This document shows, one piece after another, positions 26,304 to 36,814 of a stretch of DNA of 64,000 nt. Source of the DNA: Bog-756 sp963699345. GTDB lineage: Bacteria > Actinomycetota > Acidimicrobiia > Acidimicrobiales > RAAP-2. The stretch spans positions 372,001 to 436,000 of the forward strand of contig CAVOTL010000007.1 in assembly GCA_963699345.1 (NCBI GenBank), written 5' to 3'. Each line of letters opens with the position of its first letter. Within the stretch, counting starts at the first letter, position 1. The translations under genes and the position numbers were made by a program. The notes under the pieces were generated by a model. That model made no database searches and had not been told where the DNA came from. It saw nothing but the letters and a program-made list of their open reading frames with translations.

Positions 26304-27587
26304 TGAACCGCTCCGGGAAAGTTGCAGGCTCTATCCCTTGAGAGGATGGGGTCATGCCAAGGAAGTCCCTATTCGCCGGAGGTGCGTGAGCGTGCGGTGC
26401 GGATGTAGTTGGACCATCAGCCCGAGTACCCCTCGCAGTGGGCGGCCATGACCGCCATCGCGGGCAAGATCGGCATGTACGCCGGAGACGCTGAGGAGGT
26501 GGGTGCGACGGGCCGAGGTCGATAAGGGCAGCCGGCCGGTTGACGACGGACGAGCGGGCGAAGTCTGAAGGAGCTCGAGCAGGAGAACCGGGAGCTGCGG
26601 CGGGCGAACGAGATCTTGAAGTAGGCGTCGATTTTCTTCGCGACCGAGCTCGACGGTCGAACGAGGAGGTAGTCGGCTTCATCGATGCCCGGAAGGGCGC
26701 TGGGGGGTCGAGCCGATCTGCAGGGTGTTGCAGTTCGCTCCCGCCACCTACTACGCGACGAAGTCCCGGCCGCCCTGTGCCCGGGCGGCTGCGTGACGGG
26801 CAGCTGAGGCCCGAGATCGAGCGGGTGTTCGGGAGAACTTCTGGGTGTACGGCGTCGACAAGGTCTGGGCCCAGCTCAACCGCGAGGGCACCCGGGTGGC
26901 CCGCTGCACCGTGGCGCGGTTGATGCGGGGTCTGGGGCTCCGAGGTGCGCGGCGGGGCCGGGCGAAGTTCACGACCATCGGGGACGACCGCTCACGACCG
27001 GCCGACCTCGTCGACAGGAAGTTCACGCGTCGGCTCCGAATCGGTTGTGGGTGGCCGACCTGACCTACGTGCGGACGTGCTCGGGCTGGGTCTATGTCGC
27101 GTTCATCACCGACGTCTACAGCCGATGATCGTCGGCTGGCAGGCGTCACGTCGCTGCGCTGCGACCTGGCGATGGACGCTTTCGAGCAGGCGATCTGGGC
27201 CGCCGCAACGAGGAGCTGACCGAACTGGTTCACCACTCGGATAGGGGCGTCCAGTATTTGTCGATTCGCTACACCGAGCGCCTGGCCGAGGCCGGGGCGG
27301 TCGGATCGGTCGGAAGTCGAGGGCGACTCCTACGACAATGCCCTCGCCGAGACCTTCAACGGCCTCTACAAGGCCGAGCTCGTCCGAAGCCGAGGGCCCT
27401 GGCGCGGCCTCGAAGACCTCGAGTACGCCACGCTCGAATGGGTCGACTGGTTCAACAACCGCCGCCTCTTCGCCCACGGAGACATCCCACCAGCCGAGTA
27501 CGAGGCCGCCTACTACCGTCAGAAATCAGACAGGCACAGAGGCCGGTACCCAAACCCACGAGTCTGCATGAAACCCGGGGCGGTTCA
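26304..27587 (+). mobile_element. IS3-family insertion sequence (decayed)
   Basis: 1284 bp bounded by imperfect inverted repeats of 28 bp (26304-26331 and 27560-27587; 21 of 28 match, outer sequence TGAACCGC). Size and the OrfA/OrfB layout are those of the IS3 family. No short target duplication is visible (GAG before, ACG after). Both reading frames are interrupted many times, so it is not expected to move by itself. Confidence 0.8.
26354..27540 (+). pseudogene. IS3-family transposase OrfA and OrfB remnants
   Basis: OrfA is seen as YSPEVRERAVRM, then after an in-frame stop LDHQPEYPSQWAAMTAI, and LEQENRELRRANEILK in other frames. OrfB shows WVYGVDKVWAQLNREG, VADLTYVRTCSGWVYVAFITDVYSR, HHSDRGVQYLSIRYTERLAE and SYDNALAETFNGLYKAEL, the parts of the DDE catalytic core. 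At least six frame changes plus a stop codon separate them. This is more damage than neighbouring genes carry, so real decay is likely. Confidence 0.78.
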
Positions 27588-28089
27588 ACGTGACGCTTTC
27601 CCCGTGTTTCCGCGTTATTGGGATGGAACGAGGATTCGACATCAGAAATGACCCCGAGACGGGCCCGAAACCCGACTACGACACAACGACTGCCCATTAG
27701 ACGGAACCACGGTCGATGCGGGGGCCAACGGGCCCGTCACTGGGGTCAGCGGAACGGCAGGAGAACCGACGGAGCATCTCGAGCACCAACGATGGCGGCC
27801 GGGGCCGGCACGGTCGTGACCGGTGCCGGACCGGGCCGCCAATCGGATGGGGCAATCGGGAGGCGTCCCGTCGTCATTCCATCCGAGACCGGTCGACGTC
27901 CAGAAGCAGGTGCCGAACTGCTGCCAGCAGATGACCAGGGCGCCGGATCGAGGAGGCAATCCGGTGGGGATCGAGGCCGTGATGCCCGGATCCGACGTCG
28001 AGTATCGGTAACCGCTCGTAATCCCGAGGGCTCGTAATCGCGAACACGAGTGTTTGGACGATCGGGCGCCAGCTGGGTTGGGAACTGGC
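27588..28089. other. no recognisable gene
   Basis: About 500 bases between the insertion sequence and the recombinase trio. Open frames exist but match no family I know and lack ribosome-binding sites. It may be the worn end of an older element. Confidence 0.5.
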
Positions 28090-29530
28090 TCATCGGCTGT
28101 CGGCCGACTTGAGCGCAGCGTAGGTCGCCCACTCGGTTCCGCCCTGCGCCGAGCGTCTGGCCGAGGCTTCGAGGGAGTACCCGGTGGCTCGGGCGACGAT
28201 GGCTGATGGGACCTGGGCGACGAGCCGACTGAGTGCGCCTTGGCGTTCGTGACGCGTGATGCCGAGTTCGTTGAGCCGCATCGTGAGCATCGCAGCCGTG
28301 AGGTGCTGGCCGGGTCGTCGTCCCGGGAACAGGTAGAAGGTGTCGGTGCTCGGTCGTTCAGCGATGAGGCGCCGCAGGAGTGCGGCCAATGCATCGGGAA
28401 CGGGGAACGGGTCGACCCCGATGCTGAGGACGAGACCGTCTTCGTCTTCGATGACGTGGTGAGTCTCGAGGCTGGCGATGCGTGTCACCGGTTGCGCCAT
28501 GAGCACCACGAGCAGTCCGGCCACCCGGTCGCCAAGGTTGATGGTCTGGTCGGTGAGAAGTCGACACGAGATGGTGGCCAGACGTTCTGGTGCACAGCCC
28601 GGTGAGGACCGGCGGGCGCGGTCGGGGATCTCCACCCGAGGACAGCGGCGCCGTCCGATGGCGAAGACCAGGAAGTCCCGGGCCCCGTGTGGGTTCGAGG
28701 CAGAGGAGAACCAGTCGTCGATGTCGGCTTGCGTCAGTTCGGCGAGAGGGCGTCCCGGGTCGTTGCCGAGGAAGCAGAGGAAGCGGACGGCGGCGTCGGT
28801 CTGATCACGAGCGGTGTTGACAGCTTGCGCCGGGAGGGGCCCGGCGGCGGCCCGGATGCGCAGCACTCCCGCGTGTCGCCAGGACAAGTAGCGCTCGATC
28901 TCCCCTCGAGCTGCCGGGTCGTCGATGGTGGCGAGTCGGTGTTGCGTCCAGGTCTCGAAGGCGGCCAAGTACTTGTCCCGCATCGGGAGGATGCCGGTTG
29001 CCTGCAACAGCTCTCGAAGGTGCTCCCGACTCTGATCGGCCGCCAGGGTGTCGATCCCCTCGTGGGTGAGCGGCACGCTTCCCCGGGCGAGGGCCCCCAG
29101 ACGTTCGGCGACCTTGGGCTTGCGCACCCAGTGCATGGCCGCCAGAGGACTGGGTGACGACACGAGGTGGGTGGCGAGAGGGGCGAGTGCCGGAGCCAGC
29201 TGGCCGGTCCCGTCGTCGAGCGCGTCGGGCAGGTGGCGAGCCAGTGAGCACGACGATGCAGGTGTTGGCGAACCAGGTCCGATCTTCCCGGTCACAGGTC
29301 GTGCAGCGGAAGGAGGTGGTGATGCCGGCGCAGTCCACGCAGGCGGCCTTGCCATCATCGTCCCGGCCGACGAGGAGGCGGTCCCCATCCCCGCACCTGG
29401 CACAGGTCCCCCGCACGCCGGTGGCCCGGGAGACGCATGACCGACAGACGTAGCCCTCGGGCCACGTGAAGCCGAAGCGCCAACTGCCCTGGCAGCGGAC
29501 GCAGACCTTTGCTGCTCGCGGCCGGGTCAC
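28090..29530 (-). CDS. recombinase-like protein with N-terminal CxxC zinc motifs (third gene of trio; frameshifted)
   Basis: The N-terminus has three or four CxxC pairs (VCVRCQG, YVCRSCVS, GTCARCGDG, AACVDC, FRCTTCD), then after a frame change near 29260 a helical domain (LAELTQADIDDWFSS) and a tyrosine-recombinase-like core (TRIASLETHHVIEDEDG, TFYLFPGRRPGQHL) without an obvious catalytic Tyr. Similar proteins follow a recombinase and an XRE gene in many actinobacteria and are often mislabelled as Fis regulators. GTG start overlaps the XRE stop (GTGA). Confidence 0.65.
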
Positions 29531-29830
29531 GGGGAAAGCACCCGGGCCCGACGGGGCCGGACCGCATCCGGCAGAGCGGGGGCCGGTGGGGCCGCGGGGG
29601 CGAGCTCGATGAAGTCGTTCGGCGTGCAGGAGAAGATGTCGCACAACGCCGCCAGCGTGGGGAGCGAGAGGCGCTCCGGGGTCTTGGCCACCAACCGATA
29701 GAGCTGGGCGGTGGACAAGGTGATGCCTCTCGCCTCGAGCAGCGGGGCCGAGCTCGGTTGCCTTCCACAGGTCGTTGTCGGCCATCACCTGGCGCAGTCG
29801 CCAGCGGTAGCTGGGTGGTGCTGGTGTCAT
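29527..29830 (-). CDS. XRE-type helix-turn-helix regulator (middle gene of trio; one frameshift)
   Basis: About 100 residues. It begins SYRWRLRQVMADNDLWKATEL and, after a single-base shift near 29748, continues as TAQLYRLVAKTPERLSLPTLAALCDIF, a Cro/CI HTH, then a Pro/Ala-rich tail. Coupled to genes on both sides by start/stop overlaps. It probably controls transcription of the trio or helps assemble the recombination complex; that role is inference. Confidence 0.65.
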
Positions 29831-30950
29831 CGTCTCGTTCTCCTCGGGGTTGGTGGTGCGCGTGCCGGTGGTGGCCATGGCGTCGAGGGCGGCCCGTAGC
29901 ACCCGGGTCCGGTAGTCGGACGACACCGCCGTATAGATGGCGGTGGTGGAGGAGTTCAGGTGGCCGACCTGCTGCTGGACGAACAGCGCGTCGTAGCCGT
30001 CCTCGGTCAGGTGGGTGACATAGGAGTGGCGCAGGCAGTGCGGGCTCAACCCGGCCGGTAGTCCGGCGCCGGCTGGCGGCTGGGTGAAGGCATGGGCCAG
30101 GCGCTGATCACTCACTCGTTCGCCCCGCTCCGACGGCCACAGGCTCGAGGTGCCCTGCCGCCAGGCCGGCAGGATCTCGTCGGTCCACTCGGCCAGCACC
30201 TCGACCGACCACGGCATCACCGTCAGCACACCCCGGCGTCTCGGTGGCGAGCCGTTGGTGGCCTTGCCGAACCGCACCTGGCAGACGCCGAAGGCCCCGA
30301 ACTCGGGGGCCTTGGGGTTCGCGGTGAAGTCGCAGCGCTCCAGCATCACGAGCTCCCGCCGGCGCAGACCGAAGGCGTAGGCGACCTTCAACATGACCGA
30401 GTCCCGGAAGGCCGGCGCCCAGCCCTTGGCGCCTCTTTGCCCGCACGGAGGCGGCCCGGTCGTCGGCTGCGTCGAAGAGGGCTTGGCACTCGGCCTTGGT
30501 CAGCGGGCGTCGTGACGGTGACGCCTCGGTGTCGGTTCTGTGGGTGGCCAGATTCTCGGGTCGGCAGATCTGGACGGGTGGGTGCCCGAACTGCTCGAGG
30601 CAGCGGGAGCTCCAGCCGTAGGCGGGGTCGCAGGCGTAGGTGAGGAACGACGCCACGGTCAGGCCATAGGAGCGGACCGTCGAACGGGCGAGTCCGTCGC
30701 GCTCGCGCAACATGGACACCCACCGTTCCCAGCTTTCGGTCGTCCACCGCCAAGGCGGGGCCCCCACGGCGTCGGCGAAGCGTGTCACCACCCGGGCCCC
30801 GGCCTCGACCGTGGCGAAGGACAGGTTCCGACTGAGCCGCTGGGACTGCCAGCCAGCCACCATCTCCTCGAAGAAGACCGTCTCGGGGGAGGACGCCGAG
30901 CTGGCATCGAGGACCCGGAGGATCGCCATCTCCTCACGCCGCTGTGTCAT
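29827..30950 (-). CDS. tyrosine recombinase/integrase (first gene of trio; frameshifted)
   Basis: The N-terminal SAM-like arm-binding domain is FADAVGAPPWRWTTESWERWV and LARSTVRSYGLTVASFLTYA. The catalytic domain has Arg in AYAFGLRRRELVMLE, the HxxR box HCLRHSYVTHLT, His in QQVGHLNSS and the nucleophile Tyr in TTAIYTAV, so the site is complete. A frame change near 30425 separates the domains, and the end does not stop before the XRE ATG, so a second indel may lie near 29850. Confidence 0.72.
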
Positions 30951-30970
30951 CGTGCGCCTCCCGCCCGTCG

Positions 30971-31013
30971 CATTGGATGATCGGAGTTCGCATCAGATGC
31001 GACGCATCCAATG
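30971..31013. repeat. nested inverted repeats upstream of the recombinase
   Basis: Outer arms CATTGGATG (30971-30979) and CATCCAATG (31005-31013); inside lies TCGCATC-A-GATGCGA (30988-31002), a perfect 7-bp dyad. CATCAGATGCGA is repeated at 31024-31035. Location 20 bases from the recombinase ATG suits an operator or a crossover site. Confidence 0.6.
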
Positions 31014-31385
31014 AGAAATCTCACCATCAGATGCGAAGGGCCAACGGGATACCCCAGGTCGGAGGCCATGTTGAGGCCGCCGTATGGTCAGGGAAGGCGT
31101 CACCGACGGCCAGCTAGCCGGGGGAAAGACCGCTGGTCAGACTGCTTATCAGCTGTTGGCGAGAATACGCATCTGTTCGAATGTCGCGATTCCCCTTGAC
31201 TAGGTAGAGAAACCCCTCACAGCTCCTGGCCGACACTCGGCCATGCCATCGACGGGCGTGACGGTCGACGATCACGACCTCTACCCGGGTTCTGGCGACG
31301 CCCTGCGTGGTCGAATCCCACCGAGCGTGGTCGCCAGACGAAGAAATTCCAAGGAAATTGTCCTTCCCAACCTTCGTCATTGATG

Positions 31386-31422
31386 TCCGTCAGTACCCGC
31401 CAGAGTCCGTCACTATCCGTCA
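31386..31422. repeat. iteron-like direct repeats (TCCGTCA x3)
   Basis: TCCGTCA begins at 31386, 31406 and 31416, spacing 20 and 10 bases, which puts all copies on one face of the helix. They lie about 65-100 bases ahead of the replication initiator gene, a usual place for Rep binding sites. Confidence 0.5.
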
Positions 31423-31486
31423 GATACCACCTCTGACCAGGGACGATGGTTGACAGGGTGACGGCCCGCCCCCATGCTCGCCAGCC

Positions 31487-32832
31487 ATGGACCACGTCGA
31501 TCGAGAACTACTGGACACCCTGCTCTCGAGGCTCAACTCGGGCCGGTGGGAGGAGTTCCTCGATGCCGGCCAGGGCTGCAACTGGTGCCGACACCCGGTC
31601 CGCATCCGAGGGGTGATCACCGAGGGAACCGGTGCCAGACCGGTCCCTCAAGTTCTCGACGGACTCCCTCCCGGACGGGGTGTTCCTGAAGGCCTGCGGC
31701 TCGAGGCGCGAGACCCGGTGTCCGGCCTGTGCCCACACCTACCGGGCCGACGCCCGTCACTTGGTCCGAGCCGGGCTCATCGGCGGCAAGGGCATCGATC
31801 CCTCGGTCGCCCTCCACCCTGCCGTCTTCCTCACCCTCACCGCCCCGAGCTTCGGATCCATCCACTCAGGTGCGCCAGGGAGGACTCTGCCGGCCGGGAT
31901 CGCCTGGCCATCGGTGTCCCCACGGCCGGCTGGTCAACTGTCCGGAGCGCCACGACCAGGATGACGAGCTGGTCGGCACCCCGATCTGTCCCGACTGCTA
32001 CGACTACCGGGGCGCCGTCCTCCACAACGCCCACACGCCCGAGCTGTGGCGCCGGACCACCATCTACCTCCATCGCCAACTGGCGGCCGTCCTGGGGCTC
32101 ACCCAGGTCGAGACCCGCAAGATGGTGCGGCTGTCGTTCTGCCGGGTGGCCGAATACCAACGTCGAGGTGTGGTCCACCTCCACGCCATCATCCGGGCCG
32201 ACGGTCCCGACGGAGCCCTCCCGCCGGTCAGCGCCGACGAGCTCAGCGTGGCCTGTCTCCGAGTGGCTCGAGCCGTCCGGGTCATCCATCCGATGGGCGA
32301 GGCGGCCTGGGGATCCGAGGTCGACGTCCAGGTCCTCGATCGGGACGACGGCCGGGCGGCCAAGGTGGCTTCCTACGTGGCGAAGTACGCCACCAAGTCG
32401 GCCGAGTCATCTGGAGTCCTCGACCGTCCGATCCAGACAGCCGAGGACCTGGACAGCCGACAACTCACTCCGCACCTGCGTCGCATGGTCGAGACGGCCT
32501 GGGATCTCGGGGACGACCCGGAGTTCGCCCACCTCCACCTCCGGCGCTACGCCCACGCTCTGGGCTACGGCGGTCAGTTTCTGACAAAATCACAGCGGTA
32601 CTCGTCCACCTTCGCCAATCTGCGGGCCGAACGGGCCCAGTGGCGTGAAGCCCGACGACTTCGAGGTGTCGCACCTCCCGAGCAAGCTCCCTCTCCTGAC
32701 GCGTCCACATCCGAGTGGGACGTCGTCGGCATCGGCTGGACCAGTCGAGGAGAGGCCAAATTCGCCGACGACCGGTGGCAGCAACGCCTCGAGGAGATCC
32801 ACCTGGCGAACGAGGACCGCTACTCCTCGTGA
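31487..32832 (+). CDS. RepSA-type replication initiator (frameshifted)
   Basis: Initiator of actinobacterial integrative elements such as pSAM2. Segments in order: GCNWCRHPVRI; DGVFLKACGSRRETRCPAC and AVFLTLTAPSFGSIH; then CPHGRLVNC, GTPICPDCYDY, GVVHLHAIIRADG and YVAKYATKSAE. The HxH in the last part and a nearby Tyr resemble rolling-circle initiators. Frame changes near 31625 and 31880 split it into three pieces. With the integrase downstream it marks an element able to replicate when excised. No transfer gene is seen nearby. Confidence 0.75.
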
Positions 32833-32943
32833 CCCGGCTCCTCAACAGACGGCAATCCGCCGCAGGCGGTGCGCCAGCAGCAGTCGATCGCAGCACCCGT
32901 GTGCTGCCCACCACCAAGAACTGCTGAGCGGCGAGGACACGCC

Positions 32944-34089
32944 ATGGGACGTCGAGAGTTCGGAACGATAAGAAGGCTGCCGTCGGGACGCTGGCAGGCG
33001 AGCTACTGGTGCGATGGGAACCGCCACTTCGCGCCCAACACCTTCCGCACCAAGCGGAACGCTGGCGAGTACCTCTCCGCCATCGAGACGGAACTACAGC
33101 GGGGCGAGTGGATCGATCCCCTGAACGGCCGGATCCTTCTCGCCGATCTGGCGGAGGAATGGACCACCACGATCGTCGACCTGCGGCCGTCGACGAAGGC
33201 ACGGGACCTGGGCTATCTGAATCGGTATGTACTCCCCCGCTTCGGCCACCTCGAGGTCCGAGCTATCACCCACGTCATGGTGCGCTCCTGGGTCGCCGAG
33301 CTCGACGGATCGGGCCTCGCCCCCTCGACGACCACCAAGGCCGTCCACATCCTGGCGAAGATCCTCCGGTTCGCCGTGCGGGCTCGGGTAATTCCATCGT
33401 CACCTTGTGATGGGGTCCGGTTGCCTCGCATCGAACGGAACGAGATGCGCTTCCTCACGACAGTCGAGGTCGACGCCCTCGCCGATGCAATCGACCCCCG
33501 GTACCGGGCGACGGTTCTGCTCGCCGCATACGGCGGACTGCGGGCTGGTGAGCTCTTCGGACTGCGGGCCAAACGGGTCGATCTCCTGCGGCGCACCGTG
33601 TCCATCTCGGAGACGGTCGTTGACGTCGGTGGACATCTCCACTTCGGTCCACCCAAGACCCGAGCCGGCACTCGGATAGTTCCCCTTCCCCGGGTGGCCG
33701 CCGATCCCCTCGCCGAGCACCTCACCGCCTATGGCCGTTCCCCCGACGATCTGGTGTTCAACGCACCCGGTGGCGGACCGGTTCAACTCAATCTGTGGCG
33801 TCAACGCTTCTGGGCTCCGGCGGTCAAGAAGGCCGGACTGGTCCACTTGCGTCCCCACGACCTTCGACACACCGCCGTCGCTCTCTGGATCGCCGCCGGT
33901 GCCAATCCCAAAGAGGTCGCCTCACGTGCAGGGCACTCGTCGGTGAGCTTCGCACTCGACCGCTACGGACACCTGTTTCCGGGATCCGAACAGAAGCTCA
34001 ACGACGCCCTCGACGCGCTGGCTGACGAATCTCGTGCAGCCGCGGTCTTGGCTTCCGAGGACGCTCAACACGCGATCACCGCGGAGTGA
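32944..34089 (+). CDS. tyrosine-type site-specific integrase
   Basis: 381 residues, complete and unbroken. The N-terminal AP2-like arm-binding domain is GTIRRLPSGRWQASYW; the core-binding domain follows; the catalytic residues are Arg in AYGGLRAGELFGLR, Lys region FGPPKTRAGTR, HDLRHTAVALWI, AGHSSVSFALDRYGHLF with the Tyr nucleophile. It ends 90 bases from the 3' end of tRNA-Val, the classic position next to attP/att. An excisionase gene is not recognisable in the 110-base gap after RepSA. Confidence 0.92.
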   Translation: MGRREFGTIRRLPSGRWQASYWCDGNRHFAPNTFRTKRNAGEYLSAIETELQRGEWIDPLNGRILLADLAEEWTTTIVDLRPSTKARDLGYLNRYVLPRFGHLEVRAITHVMVRSWVAELDGSGLAPSTTTKAVHILAKILRFAVRARVIPSSPCDGVRLPRIERNEMRFLTTVEVDALADAIDPRYRATVLLAAYGGLRAGELFGLRAKRVDLLRRTVSISETVVDVGGHLHFGPPKTRAGTRIVPLPRVAADPLAEHLTAYGRSPDDLVFNAPGGGPVQLNLWRQRFWAPAVKKAGLVHLRPHDLRHTAVALWIAAGANPKEVASRAGHSSVSFALDRYGHLFPGSEQKLNDALDALADESRAAAVLASEDAQHAITAE

Positions 34090-34178
34090 CCGAATTCCAT
34101 CGCGCACGTGGCGCGCACGCAGGGCCGTGATGGTCGGCACGCCCGGAAGTCGCAACTCCCTGACCAGGGCTTTCGGGG

Positions 34179-34252
34179 TGGGCGCTAGAGGACTCGAACC
34201 TCCGACCTCAGCCGTGTGAAGGCTGCGCTCTAACCAACTGAGCTAAGCGCCC
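34179..34252 (-). tRNA. tRNA-Val (anticodon CAC)
   Basis: A full cloverleaf of 74 bases on the minus strand: acceptor GGGCGCT pairing AGCGCCC, D-arm GCTC/GAGC, anticodon stem CAGCC/GGCTG with loop TTCACAC, T-arm with TTCGAGT and discriminator A. The 3' end faces the integrase, so the tRNA is the probable integration target. CCA is not encoded. Confidence 0.95.
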
Positions 34253-34390
34253 GGATCCCACGGCCACGACACCGTGACCGAGTAGACGAGCATGCTAGCC
34301 CGCGACGACTGCGCCACCGATCCGGGCGTGCTCTGGCCCGGCACGATCCGCAGTCCGAGGCGCCGACCCCGGCGACGAACGGTGACCGGG

Positions 34391-35805
34391 TCACCCCGGA
34401 GGGAACGGTGCGATCCGGTCGAAACCGAGGGCCGCCTCGAGCGCCGCCGCCGACCGGATGACGACCAGGTCGGCGTGTTGGGGACCGATCAACTGGAGTC
34501 CGACCGGGAGCCCGGTCGCCGAGAGGCCCGCACACACCGTGGCCGCCGGGGACCGGGTCATGTTGAACGGGTAGGTGAGCTTCACCCAGTTGATGTCGAC
34601 CACCTCGTTGATGAGGCCGGCGCCGTCGAGCGACTGGGGTGGGGGAACGCCGGCGACGGTCGGCGTCACCAGCAGGCGGACGTCGTGGAAGAGGTCGACC
34701 AGGCGCAGGTTGAGGGCGTGACACGAGTCCTCGGCCCGGACCAGGTCGAGCGGTGACGTGGCGGCCGCCCCTTCGATCACCATCCGGAGCACCGGGTCGA
34801 CGCGGTCCCACTGGCTCGGTGCCGATGATGCCGGCGTGGGACCGCAGGTTGTATGCCCCCGACAGGGTGAGCCACTCGTCGATGGGGTCGGCGTCGAAGA
34901 CGCTGTCGATCTCGACGATGTCACAGCCGAGGTCGGCCAGGACGTCGATGGCCCGCCGGCACAGGTCCAACACCTCGGCGTCGATGTCGGCGTACCCGAG
35001 CGTCGGCGACCATGCCACCCGGGCCGGGGGTCGGGGGTCGTCGACGGCGGCCAGCCACGACGCCTCGGGTCGGGGCAGCGACCGCAGGTCCGTCGGATCC
35101 GGGCCCACCACGGCGTCGAGGGCCGCCACCAGGTCGGACATCCGACGGGCCATGGGGCCCTTCGTCGACAGATGGGCCCAGTCCGGGGCGGTGGCACCGC
35201 CCGACGGAATCCGGCCCAGCGAAGCCTTGTACCCCGTGAGCCCGCACGCCGACGACGGGATCCGGAGCGAACCGCCACCGTCCGAGCCGGTGGCGAGCGG
35301 CACCATGCCCGAGGCGATGGCGGCGGCGGAACCGCCCGACGACCCGCCCGCGGTGTGCTCGAGGTTCCAGGGATTGTGGGTGGCGCCGAACAGCGGGTTC
35401 TCGGTGTGGGCCTTCCAGCCGAGTTCGGGCGTGTTGGTCTTCCCCACCACCACGCACCCCGCCGCCACCAGACGCTCGACCAGGATGGAGTCGGCGGTGG
35501 CCGGCGGATCGTCGGCCCGGGTCGCCGAGCCGCAGGTGGTGACGTAGCCCGCCGCGTCCTCCAGGTCCTTCACCCCGATCGGGATGCCGGCCAGCGGCCC
35601 GGGGTCTCCGCCCGCCGCCACGGTGGCATCGACCCCGTCGGCGGCGGCCCGGGCACGCCCCTCGTCCACGGCGACGAAGGCGTTGACCGTCGGGTTGTGC
35701 GTCGAGATCCGACCCCAGGGCGTGGTCCACCAGCTCTGCCGCCGTCAGCTCGCCGGATCGCACCCGGTTCGCCAGGTCGACCACCGAGGACGTGCGGAAG
35801 TCCAT
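34391..35805 (-). CDS. amidase (amidase signature family; two frameshifts)
   Basis: Hydrolyses an amide bond with the Ser-cisSer-Lys triad: Lys in GIPIGVKDLEDAAG and the signature HTAGGSSGGSAAAIASG with GSDGGGSLRIPSSACG. About 470 residues when joined. Frame changes near 35715 and 34815 are bridged by intact family sequence (QWDRVDPVLRMVIEGAAATS and GLSATGLPVGLQLIGPQ at the end). An ATG at 35835 is an alternative start. It is divergent from the VOC gene. Confidence 0.82.
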
Positions 35806-35873
35806 GGGGCGAACGTACCGGGATCGCTGCGTCATGTCGACAGGGCCGGTCCGGCGGCAGCCAGTCTGGGAGC

Positions 35874-36804
35874 ATGTCGACCGCCTCCCCCGCCACCCCC
35901 CGCATCGAGGGCGCCGTCCTCGACCACGTGGCCCACGCCGTGCCCCGCTGGCAGGACGCCTGGCACCGCTACGCCACGGACCTCGGCGCCGAGTGGAACT
36001 CCGGTGGCCCCGGCACCGGGTTCGCCCCCGCCCAACTGCGCTTCGCCAACGCCGCCCGGATCGAGGTGCTGATGCCCTGGGCGGTGGAGTCCAACGACTT
36101 CCTCGCCCGGTTCCTGGCCGCCAGCGGGCCGGGTCCCCACCACCTGACCTTCAAGGTGCCCGATCTGACACGGGCCATCGAACAGGCCGCGAGCCTTCGG
36201 CATCGAGCCGATCGGCATCAGCTACGCCGACCCCGAGTGGATGGAGGCGTTCCTGCACCCCAAGTCGGCCACCGGCGTGGTCGTGCAGCTGGCCCAACAG
36301 CGCATCGCCTGGGGTAGCCCCGCCCCCGAGGACTACCCCACCGGCCGTCGCCTCCGGGCCGACGGATCGGGACCGGTCCCCCCGGCCGCGCTCGTCAGCG
36401 TCTGCCACGTGGTCGCCGACCTCGAGGGGGCCATGGCCCTGTTCGCCGGACTCCTGGACGCCCGGGTGTCGGACCGGGGCACGGCCGACGGGTGGGACTG
36501 GGTCGACCTCACCTGGCCCGGTCCGCTCGGACTCCGCCTGGTGGGTCCGGAGCGGGGCGCCCCGGACGGTCCGGTGACCGCTGCCCTCGGAGATCGGCCC
36601 GGGAAGGTCCATCACCTGCGGGTGTCCGTCGAGGAGCCGGCACGGGTGCCCGACGCCGTGCCCGCCACGTCGCGCTTCGCCACCCTCGGCGGCCCGGGCG
36701 AGGCCGACGGCGCCTTCGAGGTCTCCCGGGACGACAACCTGGGCCTCGGCATCGTCCTGTACCCGGCACCGGGTGCCCCCGGACCCGTCCCGGTGGACCG
36801 GTAG
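35874..36804 (+). CDS. VOC (glyoxalase-like) protein (one frameshift)
   Basis: Two vicinal-oxygen-chelate modules. The first is AVLDHVAHAVPRWQDAWHRYATDLGAEW with FAPAQLRFANAARIEVLMPW and GPGPHHLTFKVPDL; the second starts VSVCHVVADLEGAMALFAGLL. Metal ligands (H in LDHVAHA, E in RIEVL, H in GPHHLT) look intact in module one. The frame changes near 36192. The reaction is unknown; relatives include methylmalonyl-CoA epimerase and ring-cleavage dioxygenases. Confidence 0.75.
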
Positions 36805-36814
36805 CCTGAAGCCG

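Larger units (their letters stand above)
30951..31486. other. intergenic region with dyads and repeats between the two recombination modules
   Basis: 536 bases without a gene I can support. It holds nested inverted repeats near 30970-31035 and three short direct repeats near 31386-31422, described separately. A minus-strand frame over 31114-31380 exists but shows no family match or clear ribosome-binding site. Confidence 0.6.

Noticed and set aside
31114..31380. Minus-strand 88-codon ORF in the gap before RepSA
   Set aside because: No family similarity, no ribosome-binding site, and it sits among repeats; not enough to call a gene.
32833..32943. Excisionase (xis) gene between RepSA and the integrase
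   Set aside because: A short stretch reading LLNRRQSAA is reminiscent of an excisionase start, but the frame ends after 30 residues without an HTH.
25520..34115. Similar GC-rich words (ATCGCGCACG) near 25544 and 34098 as direct-repeat ends of the element
   Set aside because: Only ten bases, not part of the tRNA end, and easily expected by chance at this GC content.
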